Made by a program: the position numbers and the translations under genes. The notes under the pieces were generated by a model. That model ran no database searches and had not been told where the DNA came from. It was given only the letters and a program-made list of their open reading frames with translations. A DNA stretch of 64,000 nt from Stomorhina lunata (Eukaryota > Arthropoda > Insecta > Diptera > Rhiniidae): NCBI GenBank assembly GCA_933228675.1, contig OW121740.1:157440691-157504690 (forward strand), written 5' to 3'. Below, one piece after another: positions 33,914-46,953 of this stretch; position 1 is the first letter of the stretch; every line of letters starts with the position of its first letter.

Positions 33914-35327
33914 TATGTCTTAGTCTATGTCTTAGTCTATGTCTTAGTCTATGTCTTAGTCTATGTCTTAGTCTATGTCTTAGTCTATGTCTTAGTCTAT
34001 GTCTTAGTCTATGTCTTAGTCTATGTCTTAGTCTATGTCTTAGTCTATGTCTTAGTCTATGTCTTAGTCTATGTCTTAGTCTATGTCTTAGTCTATGTCT
34101 TAGTCTATGTCTTAGTCTATGTCTTAGTCTATGTCTTAGTCTATGTCTTAGTCTATGTCTTAGTCTATGTCTTAGTCTATGTCTTAGTCTATGTCTTAGT
34201 CTATGTCTTAGTCTATGTCTTAGTCTATGTCTTAGTCTATGTCTTAGTCTATGTCTTAGTCTATGTCTTAGTCTATGTCTTAGTCTATGTCTTAGTCTAT
34301 GTCTTAGTCTATGTCTTAGTCTATGTCTTAGTCTATGTCTTAGTCTATGTCTTAGTCTATGTCTTAGTCTATGTCTTAGTCTATGTCTTAGTCTATGTCT
34401 TAGTCTATGTCTTAGTCTATGTCTTAGTCTATGTCTTAGTCTATGTCTTAGTCTATGTCTTAGTCTATGTCTTAGTCTATGTCATAGTCTATGTCTTAGT
34501 CTATGTCTTAGTCTATGTCTTAGTCTATGTCTATGTCTTAGTCTATGTCTTAGTCTATGTCTTAGTCTATGTCTTAGTCTATGTCTTAGTCTATGTCTTA
34601 GTCTATGTCTTAGTCTATGTCTTAGTCTATGTCTTAGTCTATGTCTTAGTCTATGTCTTAGTCTATGTCTTAGTCTATGTCTTAGTCTATGTCTTAGTCT
34701 ATGTCTTAGTCTATGTCTTAGTCTATGTCTTAGTCTATGTCTTAGTCTATGTCTTAGTCTATGTCTTAGTCTATGTCTTAGTCTATGTCTTAGTCTATGT
34801 CTTAGTCTATGCCTTAGTCTATGTCTTAGTCTATGTCTTAGTCTATGTCTTAGTCTATGTCTTAGTGTATGTCTTAGTCTATGTCTTAGTCTATGTCTTT
34901 GTCTATGTCTTTGTCTATGTCTTAGTCTATGTCTTAGTCTATGTCTTAGTCTATGTCTTAGTCTATGTCTTAGTCTATGTCTTTGTCTATGTCTTTGTCT
35001 TTGTCTTTGTCTTTGTCTATGTCTATGTCTTAGTCTATGTCTTTGTCTATGTCTTAGTCTATGTCTTAGTCTATGTCTTAGTCTATGTCTTAGTCTATGT
35101 CTTAGTCTATGTCTTAGTCTATGTCTTAGTCTATGTCTTAGTCTATATCTTAGTCTATGTCTTAGTCTATGTCTTAGTCTATGTCTTAGTCTATGTCTTA
35201 GTCTATGTCTTAGTCTATGTCTTAGTCTATGTCTTAGTCTATGTCTATGTCTTAGTCTTTGTCTTAGTCTATGTCTTAGTCTATGTCTTAATCTATGTCT
35301 CAGAATATGTCTTAGTCTATGTCTTCA
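33914..35327 (+). repeat. 12-bp minisatellite array B1, right part
   Basis: About 118 copies of TATGTCTTAGTC. Variants gather towards the right end: CTTTGTC copies (34897-35050), a GTGTATG copy near 34866, and a half-unit TATGTCTATGTC near 34530. Since 12 is a multiple of three, a long Leu-Val-Tyr-Val frame (33506-35449) crosses it. That frame is an artefact. Confidence 0.96.
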
Positions 35328-36487
35328 TGAAACTTCTCTGTTCACCCTCGTTTTTTAAACTAAGTACCAAAAATATATTTTTCATTTTTACTTGGAAAAA
35401 AGGGGGAGAAAGCAAACATTTAAGAACCTTAATACCCGACACAGCCTAAATAGCTGATTTCCTTTCTGAACAAACAATTTTCTTCATTTATTTGCTTTTT
35501 CCTTTTATATTATAACGGCAAAGATTTTCCTCGAAATTTTAATATGCTTAAGGTGAACGAACAAAAGGTAAAATATTTCATAATTGATGATGAAATTTAT
35601 TCTATACAATTTACCTTCAGCGGGAATCTTTTTCAATAAATTTTGCATTTTAATTTCTAAAGATTTTCGTTATACTTGGCTGCTCGTAGGGCCATTATTT
35701 AAATATGTATAAATTTCATTTGAATATTGGCTACAAAATGAAGATATTTTCTTAACATCTAAACTAAATTGAAAAGGTCTGCTCTATAAAGCAATGTCTT
35801 TTTTTCTGGTGCTTTCAAAAAAAAATCATCATCCTAAATAATGAAATAGAAAATCGTGAAAATTCTTTTGTCACGTTTATAGTCGTTAATTTATGAGTGA
35901 GTGTGTGTGTCTGTGTGTGGGTATTTGAGTGAATGTGTGTACAAGTTCAATTTTCCCAACAAACTTGTGAATAATAAACAATAAAATGTACAACCAATAG
36001 CAACAACAAGAAAAAGTCGAACTGCTTACATTACCACTGCTTCTGCACTTACTTACATTCATTCATTCATTTGTTTTACGTATTCACGTTTGTGTGTGTA
36101 TATGTTAGTGTGTTTATTGCAGACAAACAGACGGACACACACTCAAACGGCTCCAAACATTCTTTCATTCTTTATCATCATATAATTTTTCTTTTTGTAA
36201 GTTTTTCGCATCCGTACGTACAAAAAAAAAGCTCTTGGGAAGACAATAATAAAAAAAACGTTAAGAAAGAATGGTAGGAAAAAAATTAAGTTTTTTAGAA
36301 AGTTGTTTATGTGACTTGGTTAACATTAAATATTTATTCTTCAATTTACTCATTCTCTCTCCCTCCTAACTTGCAACTCTCATTCGTTTTGGGCCCACAT
36401 ATTTTCTCTTATTTATTGCAGTCCCAGTTTTGTAATTGGTAATGCCAGAGAATTGTTTGTTAACAGAAAATAAACTGGATTTTAAAA
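35328..36487. other. Spacer between inverted arrays B1 and B2
   Basis: About 1.15 kb of AT-rich DNA with a short GT-rich stretch (35898-35940) and no supported gene. The frame at 36071-36277 has no family resemblance. The sequence looks like ordinary intron or intergenic DNA. Confidence 0.65.
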
Positions 36488-38784
36488 AACTAAGACTAAG
36501 ATATAGACCGAAACATAGAAATAGACTAAGATATAAACCAAGACATAGACTATGACTAAGACATAGACTAATCTAAAGATTAAGACATAGACTAAGACAT
36601 ATTTAGACTAAGACATAGACTAAGACATAGACTAAGACAAAGACTAAGACATAGACTAAGACATAGACTAAGACATTGACTAAGACATAGACTAAGACAT
36701 AGACTAAGACATAGACTAAGACATAGACTAAGACATAGACTAAGACATAGACTAAGACATAGACTAAGACATAGACTAAGACATAGACTAAGACATAGAC
36801 TAAGACATAGACTAAGACATAGACTAAGACATAGACTAAGACATAGACTAACCCATAGACTAAGACATAGACTAAGACATAGACTAAGACATAGACTAAG
36901 ACATAGACTAAGACATAGACTAAGACATAGACTAAGACATAGACTAAGACATACACTAAGACATAGACTAAGACATAGACTAAGACATAGACTAAGACAT
37001 AGACTAAGACATAGACTAAGACATAGACTAAGACATAGACTAAGACATTGACTAAGACATAGACTAAGACATAGACTAAGACATAGACTAAGACATAGAC
37101 TAAGACATAGACTAAGACATAGACTAAGACATAGACTAAGACATACACTAAGACATACACTAAGACATACACTAAGACATACACTAAGACATACACTAAG
37201 ACATACACTAAGACATACACAAAGACATAGACTAAGACATAGACTAAGACATAGACTAAGACATAGACTAAGACATAGACTAAGACATAGACTAAGACAT
37301 AGACTAAGACATAGACTAAGACATAGACTAAGACATAGACTAAGACATAGACTAAGACATAGACTAAGACATAGACTAAGACATAGACTAAGACATAGAC
37401 TAAGACATAGACTAAGACATAGACTAAGACATAGACTAAGACATAGACTAAGACATAGACTAAGACATAGACTAAGACATAGACTAAGACATAGACTAAG
37501 ACATAGACTAAGACATAGACTAAGACATAGACTAAGACATAGACTAAGACATAGACTAAGACATAGACTAAGACATAGACTAAGACATAGACTAAGACAT
37601 AGACTAAGACATAGACTAAGACATAGACTAAGACATAGACTAAGACATAGACTAAGACATAGACTAAGACATAGACTAAGACATAGACTAAGACATAGAC
37701 TAAGACATAGACTAAGACATAGACTAAGACATAGACTAAGACATAGACTAAGACATAGACTAAGACATAGACTAAGACATAGACTAAGACATAGACTAAG
37801 ACATAGACTAAGACATAGACTAAGACATAGACTAAGACATAGACTAAGACATAGACTAAGACATAGACTAAGACATAGACTAAGACATAGACTAAGACAT
37901 AGACTAAGAAATAGACTAAGACATAGACTAAGACATAGACTAAGACATAGACTAAGAGATAGACTAAGACATAGACTAAGACATAGACTAAGACATAGAC
38001 TAAGACATAGACTAAGACATAGACTAAGACATAGACTAAGACATAGACTAAGACATAGACTAAGACATAGACTAAGACATAGACTAAGACATAGACTAAG
38101 GACATAGACTAAGACATAGACTAAGACATAGACTAAGACATAGGACTAAGACATAGACTAAGACATAGACTAAGACATAGACTAAGACATAGACTAAGAC
38201 ATAGACTAAGACATAGACTAAGACATAGACTAAGACATAGACTAAGACATAGACTAAGACATAGACTAAGACATAGACTAAGACATAGACTAAGACATAG
38301 ACTAAGACATAGACTAAGACATAGACTAAGACATAGACTAAGACATAGACTAAGACATAGACTAAGACATAGACTAAGACATAGACTAAGACATAGACTA
38401 AGACATAGACTAAGACATAGACTAAGACATAGACTAAGACATAGACTAAGACATAGACTAAACATAGACTAAGACATAGACTAAGACATAGACTAAGACA
38501 TAGACTAAGACATAGACTAAGACATAGACTAAGACATAGACTAAGACATAGACTAAGACATAGACTAAGACATAGACTAAGACATAGACTAAGACATAGA
38601 CTAAGACATAGACTAAGACATAGACTAAGACATAGACTAAGACATAGACTAAGACATAGACTAAGACATAGACTAAGACATAGACTAAGACATAGACTAA
38701 GACATAGACTAAGACATAGACTAAGACATAGACTAAGACATAGACTAAGTTATAGACTAAGACATAGACCAAAATATAAACTAA
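36488..38784 (-). repeat. 12-bp minisatellite array B2, reverse complement of B1
   Basis: About 191 copies of GACTAAGACATA, the reverse complement of the B1 unit. Outer copies at both ends are degenerate. A homogenised block of seven consecutive variant units (ACATACACTAAG, the last one ACATACACAAAG) lies at 37141-37224. One-base indels at about 38099, 38141 and 38460 shift the phase and split the artefactual long frames. Confidence 0.96.
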
Positions 38785-38790
38785 CAAAAT

Positions 38791-39175
38791 GTCCAAACAG
38801 TAGAACCGATTTGCTTGAAACTTTGAATATGGAGTTTTATTTATTTGTGGTTTATTCAGGGACCAGGGAGGGATCTAAATATAAAAAACTAATAAAATAC
38901 TACTTCCCACATAATTGTCATGGTATCTATGTATAAGTATATCCGATTAATTGGAAATGTTGAAAATTATTAATTTTTATTTCAAAGACCTTGTTTTAAG
39001 AAGTAGGATCGCGAGGAGTTTCTCCCCCTTGTATAAGTAAACATTGAAATTTCGCTTATGTTTAGACCTTTTAAAAATTGAAACTTTGTATGACTATAAT
39101 TTCTTTGCAATGAACGTAGTTGGAACATCGGATCGGATCAGGGGGGAACTTTTTCCCCACTTTGACTGTTTGGAC
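38791..39175. repeat. 385-bp segment bounded by 11-bp inverted repeats
   Basis: GTCCAAACAGT at 38791-38801 and its exact reverse complement ACTGTTTGGAC at 39165-39175 bracket a non-coding segment that starts seven bases after array B2. It may be a small MITE. No target duplication is evident. Confidence 0.35.
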
Positions 39176-40599
39176 GAAAATTAAGCACAATAGGAGCAAT
39201 TAGAAAACTGAGCTACCAATCGGGAAACATTTAGATATAGCGAAGCCAAGCAGATTTAGCTAGTAATTTTTAAAAGTCTATCCGGGTGGCAACCCTCTTA
39301 AATGCTCTCTCTCTTTTAGAATTTAAGCTGCTCCCCCAGTTTTTGGTATTAAAAATTCACTTAATTTGGTGTTAAATGAAATTGTTGCTGCTTCTACTTT
39401 TATTGTTGTTGTTGCCACATTTTTTTGATGTTGTTGCTGTTACTATTTAGTTATTGTTGTCATTCTTTTTGCCTCATTAAAAATTTTTTCAGACAATTCC
39501 AAAAAAAGATCTTTAAAAGATATTTATGGTTTGTTTTGTTACTTTTATGAAAAATTAACTGCATTCCATTTATTGTTCAAAAAATTATTATGAACATTAA
39601 AATTCCTAACAGAATTTTGAAAAAATTTTAATTTTTTCTGAGTACTTAAACATTTTATAGATACTCGTGCATAATCTACGTCAATTGGAGGGAAGTATCT
39701 TAACCATAAATTTATTTTGTTTTTGATTTTTAAAATTTATCAATTTATGCAGCTGCCTTATTTTTCAAGTTTAAGATACAATTGACAACGACTAGATACA
39801 AAATATGTATGACTTTTGCACTAATACTTTGTTAAAACCCCAGTCCATGTCTGTATTTGTGTCTGTCTTTCAGTCGATTTTCGAATATGACTAATAAAAA
39901 GTCTTTTGGGTTTTTTTGTGATTTAATTTTATTTCATTCCTCATTGTCATATAAATTGTTAAAAAAAAAAAGTATTTAAGTATTTTTTGCTGCTGACTTT
40001 GTTTGTTATGGTAGATTTATTTCAATTTTTATTTATCATAAATTTATATCAATTCAAAAAAAAAATAGACAAAATCAAACAACTGTTTTCTTTTATACAA
40101 TTTTTTTTAGACAAAAGTTATATAATTATTTATTTGAAGTACAAAAAAAATCTCAAAACTTTTCTTGGAATTTTCAAAATCCGTAAGGAAAAATTGTCTA
40201 TTCCCTGCCTCAGGTTTTATTATTTATTAATCGTGTCACAGCAGGGAATTTCCAGATAATGTAATCTGTCACCTACATTAATATTTACTCTCGCTGAGTT
40301 GGTGTCAAAAACTGTTTTACTTATAATATAAATGTAGGTGAGTAGTTATTAAGTAGACACGATTTTTTTCTTTCTTTTGTTGTTAATAAATTGTGTCAAT
40401 CCCGTTTCCCCTATTACGAATGAAATACTCGTTCTTATGTAAAAAGTAATTTCTTTTACATGTTCCAGGAATTGACTTGAAGAAATGCAAGTGACATTTT
40501 ATTATGTCTTTTATTAAGTTTAAGTAGAAATGTAAAATAGTAAAAAAAAACAAAAACTTTAAAAAACAAAATTTAAAACGAAATTTATGTAAATTTTAA
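39176..40599. other. Unique AT-rich DNA, nothing recognised
   Basis: No gene is supported. The frame at 39987-40259 is Lys/Phe/Ile-rich AT-run translation. Confidence 0.5.
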
Positions 40600-42770
40600 T
40601 GTTAGAAAATTTTTTGAAATTACGTAAACAATGTCATTTACGTAAAAGTAGTCTTTTCATATGTCAATTGACAAAATAATGAGAAATTTACTTACAAATA
40701 TAACTTTTTGAATTTTTGACATAATGTAAATAATTAAATAAGCAACTGAATGGCTCTAAAATTGTAAATTTGTTAAGATTTCTTTAAATTATACAAATTT
40801 TGATACAAAATTCCAAAGACTTCAACAGTTATAAGATTCTTTACATGGGTAAACAATGTATTTTTTTGTTGAAATGGAAATTCTATAACTCATTTGAGTA
40901 TATTAAGGTTCATGTACTACAATATACACCATTTTTGAATTGTTTACATTATGTAAATAATGTAAATATTGTGTAAATAATAGAAATTCGTCTTCAAAAT
41001 AGTCTTCTTTAATGTTAAAATGGCATTTCTTTAACTTATTTGAGCATATTAAGATTCATGTTATACAATCTAAACCATTTTTAAATTGTTGACATTATGT
41101 AAACAATATAAAAATTGTGTAAATAATAGAAATTCGTCTTCAAAATAGTTTTCTCTAATTTTTTCCTGGCGTAATTGAAAATATACATGAAAATATACAT
41201 TTTTTAATTGTTGACATTATGTAAATAATGTAAAAACTTAAGTAAACAATGTAAATTTTAAGGTTTTTATAAATGCAACAAATTTAAGTTCAAAATTCCT
41301 AAGATAATGAATGTATATTAATTCTTTACATAGGTTGAAATGATATTTTCTGTAATTAATTTGTGTGTAAAAGGAATTATTTACTTCGAGATACCATTTT
41401 CGAATTGTTGACATTATGTAAGCAATGTAAAATTTATGTAAATAATACCAATTTGTCTTTAAAATAGTCTTTTCTAACGTTATTTGACGAAATAGTGATA
41501 AATTAAGTTGAAAATATACATTTTTTAATTGTTGACATTACGTAAACAATGTAAAAAATTAGGTAAACAATGTAAATTATAACCAAATTTCAAGTTTTTA
41601 AAGAGTTTTATAAGTTCTACAAATTTTTATAAAAAATTCTTAACTTTTTCGAATTGTTGACACAATGTAAGCAATGTAAAAAATCATGTAAATCAAGAAA
41701 ATTAATGTTTTTTTTTTGTTAAAATGGTATTTCTATAACTAAAAAAGGTCGATTTACTTTAATATTTAGCTTTTTTGAATTGTTAACATCACGTAAACAA
41801 TGTAAAAATTGTGTAAATAATAAAAATTTGTCATTAAAATAGTCTTCCCTAATGTTATTCGGCGAAATATTATTAAACTTAGTTGAAAATTTGCACTTTT
41901 GAATTGTTGACATTATGTAAACAATGTAAAAATTTATGTAAACAGTGTAAATTATAACTTAATTTAAAATTTTTGAAGATTTTGATAGGTTCTACAAATT
42001 TTGCTACAAAATTCTTAAGGCATTGAAAGTTGTTAAATTCTTTACATAGGTAAACAACGCAATTTTTGTTAACATAGTATTTAGTCTTCTCTTATGCAAT
42101 TGGGCTGAAAAGTAATGCATTTAGTTGAAAATATTCATTTTTGAATTGTTGACGTTATGTAAACAATGTAAAAACTTAAGTAAACAATGTAAATTATAGC
42201 CAAATTTCAAGTTCTTACAGACTTTTATAAGTTCTACAAATTTTAATATAAAATTCTTTAGTCATTGAAAGTAATTTAATTCTTTACAAAGGTAAACAAT
42301 GTTCGTTTTGTTAAAATATAATTTCTATTACTTATTTCTGTATAAAATGTCTTATCTTATCTGAAAATATAACTTTTTTGAATAGTTGACATTATGTAAA
42401 CAATGTAAAAAATTATGTTAATCATGTAAATTATAGGCAATTTAAAAATTTAAAAAGATTTTTATAAATTATACAAATTTTAATGCAAAATCTTAAAAAC
42501 TTTCAAAGTTAAGGAATTCTTTACATAGGTAAACAATGTATTTTTTGTAAAAAATAGTTTTTCTATAATTTATTTGAGTAACTTAAGGTTTTTAAACATA
42601 AAAAATAACTTTTTTTTAATTGTTGACATAATGTAAAATATGTAAAGTATGTAAATTATCAGCAATTAGTAGTTTTTTACGATTTTTACAAATTTTAATA
42701 AAGAAAATTTTTAAATTTGAATATTTAAGACTACTTTACATTCGGTAAAGAATGTAACTTTTTAGCTTTT
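40600..42770. repeat. Decayed complex repeat with recurring GTAAACAATGTAAA core
   Basis: At least eleven diverged copies of a segment around AATTGTTGACATTATGTAAA (for example near 41083, 41207, 41404, 41528, 41648, 41776, 41899, 42133, 42380 and 42617), at irregular spacings of roughly 120-250 bases. Some copies also share CTTTACATAGGTAAACAATG and GAGTATATTAAGG. The core GTAAACA appears about fifteen times. Non-coding. Confidence 0.75.
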
Positions 42771-43389
42771 TTAGAGTTTGTTTACGATTTCATAGAAATG
42801 TTAAAGTTTTTTTTTTACAATTTGTAATAAATTTAAAAAGTTTTCCAATTAAAAATTTTCCACAAAATTCAATTAAATTTTGTTTAATTGATCGATAAGA
42901 CATTTATTTACGAATGGATGAACAAATAATTAAAATTTTATCGGGAAACAATTATAGTTTCACAAAAACAATTTATGTAATTTAAATTATATCTATAAAA
43001 AATTTAAATTTCTACATCAATAAAAATTTCTTATTTACATGACATAAAAAATTTAAATATTTAATGTATAAATATTTTAATAAAGCGATAACTCTAATGA
43101 AAGTAGATATAAATTGTGTCATATTTCTATTTTACATACCACTTTTTTCTTTTTCCGAGTTATTTGCCCTATTTTGTTAAAGTTAATTTGCCAGCATTTT
43201 CGTCATAAATAAATTCATTCATTTTCTTGTTAACTTTGAAGGTTATTTCTCTTATTTGTAATAAAGACAGTAATCACTTGATTTAAGACATTTCCATTTA
43301 TGGTTTTAAAAATTCATGAGGGAGTTAAACAAATTTTTTGAGGCGTAAAGTGTAATTTTCCAAGAAAAAAATTTGTTTGAAGGCAAAAT
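42771..43389. other. Unique AT-rich DNA, nothing recognised
   Basis: No coding frame or structured repeat is supported. Confidence 0.5.
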
Positions 43390-45450
43390 TTTAAAGTTTT
43401 ATAATTCCTTACCTATTAAATTTACCTATAAAATTTTCTATTTTTATAGAATTTTTTTAAAAAATTTTCTATTTTTTTAGTAAATTTTTCAAAAATTTTC
43501 TATTTTTATAGGAAATTTTTCAAAAATTTTCTATTTTTATAGGAAATTTTTCAAAAATTTTCTATTTTTATAGGAAATTTTTCAAAAATGTTCTATTTTT
43601 ATAGGAAATTTTTCAAAAATGTTCTATTTTTATAGGAAATTTTTCAAAAATTTTCTATTTTTATAGAAAATTTTTCAAAAATTTTCTATTTTTATAGGAA
43701 ATTTTTCAAAAATTTTCTATTTTTATAGGAAATTTTTCAAAAATTTTCTATTTTAATAGGAAATTTTTCAAAAATTTTCTATTTTAATAGGAAATTTTTC
43801 AAAAATTTTCTATTTTTATAGGAAATTTTTCAAAAATTTTCTATTTTTATAGGAAATTTTTCAAAAATTTTCTATTTTTATAGGAAATTTTTCAAAAATT
43901 TTCTATTTTTATAGGAAATTTTTCAAAAATTTTCTATTTTTATAGGAAATTTTTCAAAAATTTTCTATTTTTATAGGAAATTTTTCAAAAATTTTCTATT
44001 TTTATAGGAAATTTTTCAAAAATTTTCTATTTTTATAGGAAATTTTCAAAAATTTTCTATTTTTATAGGAAATTTTTCAAAAATTGTCTATTTTTATAGG
44101 AAATTTTCAAAAATTTTCTATTTTTATAGGAAATTTTTCAAAAATTTTCTATTTTTATAGGAAAATTTTCAAAAATTTTCTATTTTTATAGGAAATTTTT
44201 CAAAAATTTTCTGTTTTTATAGGAAAAAAAATTTTCTATTTTTATAGGAAATTTATCAAAAATTTTCTATTTTTATAGGAAATTTTTCAAAAATTTTCTG
44301 TTTTTATAGGAAATTTTTCAAAAATTTTCTGTTTTTATAGGAAATTTTTCAAAAATTTTCTATTTTTATAGGAAATTTTTCAAAAATTTTCTATTTTTAT
44401 AGGAAATTTTTCAAAAATTTTCTATTTTTATAGGAAATTTTTCAAAATTTTTCTATTTTTATAGGAAATTTTTCAAAAATTTTCTATTTTTATAGGAAAT
44501 TTTTCAAAAATTTTCTATTTTTATAGGAAATTTTTCAAAAATTTTCTATTTTTATAGGAATTTTTTCAAAAATTTTCTATTTTTATAGGAAATTTTTCAA
44601 AAATTTTCTATTTTTATAGGAAATTTTTCAAAAATTTTCTATTTTTATAGGAAATTTTTCAAAAATTTTCTATTTTTATAGGAAATTTTTCAAAAATTTT
44701 CTATTTTTATAGGAAATTTTTCAAAAATTTTCTATTTTTATAGGAAATTTTTCAAAAATTTTCTATTTTTATAGGAAATTTTTCAAAAATTTTATATTTT
44801 TATAGGAAATTTTTCAAAAATTTTCTATTTTAATAGGAAATTTTTCAAAAATTTTCTATTTTTATAGGAAATTTTTCAAAAATTTTCTATTTTTATAGGA
44901 AATTTTTCAAAAATTTTCTATTTTTATAGGAAATTTTTCAAAAATTTTCTATTTTTATAGGAAATTTTTCAAAAATTTTCTATTTTTATAGGAAATTTTT
45001 CAAAAATTTTATATTTTTATAGGAAATTTTTCAAAAATTTTCTATTTTTATAGGAAATTTTTCAAAAATTTTCTATTTTTATAGGAAATTTTTCAAAAAT
45101 TTTCTATTTTTATAGGAAATTTTTCAAAAATTTTCTATTTTTATCGAAAATTTTTTAAAAATTGTTCTACTTTTATCGGAAATTTTTTAAAAATTTTCTA
45201 TTTTTATCGGAAATTATTCAAAAATTTTCTATTTTTATAGGAAATTATTCAAAGGTTTTCTATTTTTATAGGAAATTATTAAAAAATTTTCTATTTTTAT
45301 AGCAAAATTTTCTTATTTTTATAGGAAATTTTCCAAAATTTTTTTTTATTTTTATAGGAAATTTTTCAAAAGTTTCTTATTTGTATACGAAATTTTTCAA
45401 AAATTTCTTATTTTTATAGGAAATTTTTCAAAAATTATCTATTTTAATAT
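43390..45450. repeat. 31-bp AT-rich minisatellite (family gamma)
   Basis: About 65 copies of GGAAATTTTTCAAAAA plus TTTTCTATTTTTATA. The central part is highly uniform, and both edges decay. A few copies carry TTTTAATAG, TTTTGTTTTT or one-base deletions. Confidence 0.93.
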
Positions 45451-46015
45451 TTTTTTATTCTATTTTCTTTCTATCAAACTTTTATAAAAAAAAAAATTTT
45501 AATGTTTTGTAACGAAAACTTTTCTATAAAAATTTCTATCGAAAATTTTTCTATAAAAATTTAATATCGATAATTTTTCTATAAAAATTGTATATCAAAA
45601 TTTTTTTGATAAAAATTTTATTACGAAAATTTTTCTTTAAAAATTTTGTATCGAAAATGTTGTTTTAAAATTTTACATCGAAAATTTTTCTAAAACAAAT
45701 TTATATCGAAAATTGTTTCTTTATAAATTTTAAGTAGATAATTTTTCTATAAAAATTTTAAACAAAAAATTTTCTATAAAAATTTTATACCAAAAAATTT
45801 TCTATCAAAATTTTTTAACAAATATTTTTCTATTAAAATCTTTTAACGAAAATTTTTCTATAAAAATTTTATATCGAATATTTTTTCTATAAGAATTTTA
45901 TATCAAAAAATTTTTCTATAAAAATTTTATATCGAAAATTTTTTCTATAAAAATTTTATAGCAAAATTTTTTTCTATAAGAATTTTTCGGTAAATTTTTC
46001 TTTTAAAATTTTATT
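45451..46015. repeat. AT-rich tandem array, family alpha-like
   Basis: Degenerate units of TATATCGAAAATTTTT plus CTATAAAAATTTTA, the same type as bases 1-1412 and 57160-58300. Directly follows family gamma. Confidence 0.75.
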
Positions 46016-46264
46016 CCAAAAAAGTTTTGTATTAGATTATTTCCTATTCGAGGCTTTACTATAACCCTACCATTATTTTGTTGCTGTTGTCGTTTTGTTT
46101 TATTGCTCCCGTATCTATCATAACATGTCCTAACAACATACAACTTAATCATATTAAATATTAATATCTAACATACTTAATTGTATATAACATTCTTTCT
46201 TTTCTTTATTTTTGTTTGCTTGTAAATAAATTATTAATAATTTATCATTTTCTGTTGATTCCAG
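46016..46264. other. Intron end before the PKD start exon
   Basis: Non-repetitive sequence ending in a pyrimidine-rich acceptor (ATTTTCTGTTGATTCCAG, AG at 46263-46264). Confidence 0.5.
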
Positions 46265-46827
46265 CGAAGAACGAACATACAGAAAAATAAAAGCTAAAAC
46301 TAAAACATTAATCAGCAAAAGACGTCCAATATAACAAAACCGTGGAAATTGAAACTAAAAGCCCTCAACATTTACATAAGACAACTAAAGAAATTCTACA
46401 AAAAAAAAAAACATCACCCACCAAAACCATAAAAACAGGCAATAGACCAGATATAACCCAAAAACTCAAGAAATTAAACAAGAAGAAATTAAAACAAAAA
46501 CTAGATAAAAACTAAAACCACCTAAAACGAAAGACAATTAAACACTTGGAAACAAAAGAAAGCGAGAAAAAGAAAAATACAATTTTAACAGCCAAGAAGA
46601 AAACTAAGACTTAATTCGAACCCTTAGTTGTGAAAAATATTGCACTGGCGGCTCATTTCCATCATCAACAACAACAACAAAGCCTATCATCTGTACAACA
46701 TCCCAGCCAACAGCAACAATACAACCTCCATCACAGCCACCAACACCAACAACATCAGCAGCAACAACGTGCTGGCACTGGCGTCATCATTGCAAACATC
46801 AGTAGCAACACAGTGCCCCACGTTATT
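46265..46827 (+). other. PKD 5' UTR part of the start exon, free of ATG
   Basis: From the acceptor at 46264 to the start codon at 46828 there is no ATG in any frame over 563 A-rich bases, as expected for a selected leader. The last 198 bases (46630-46827) are also open in the PKD frame and would read Gln/His-rich (CAA/CAG/CAT runs), but that frame has only GTG (46630) and CTG (46645) as possible starts and a TAA at 46612-46614 above them. Confidence 0.6.
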
Positions 46828-46953
46828 ATGGAGGGGCCAGAGGTGACATTCCTCTTTCAATTTGGCAGTATACGTGATGCAGTTTCAGTAGCTGCCAATG
46901 TTTTAACATTGAAAACACTCAAGGATTTGGCATGTGAATTCATCAGTACAAAG
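46828..46953 (+). CDS. PKD: PKD exon 1 (coding), residues 1-42
   Basis: The ATG at 46828 is the first in the exon and begins [17 protein letters not shown], the expected PKD N-terminus. It ends in ACAAAG/GTAAGA (donor at 46954), phase 0. It encodes the first half of the ubiquitin-like fold that mediates PKD dimerisation. An in-frame Q/H-rich stretch upstream lacks ATG and was excluded. Confidence 0.88.

Noticed and set aside
33506..38796. Very long Leu-Val-Tyr-Val and Leu-Cys-Leu-Ser open frames (33506-35449, 36603-38105, 38133-38465, 38458-38796)
   Set aside because: They are translations of the 12-bp minisatellites B1 and B2. A period divisible by three with no stop in that phase gives an endless frame, and no non-repeat coding sequence supports them.
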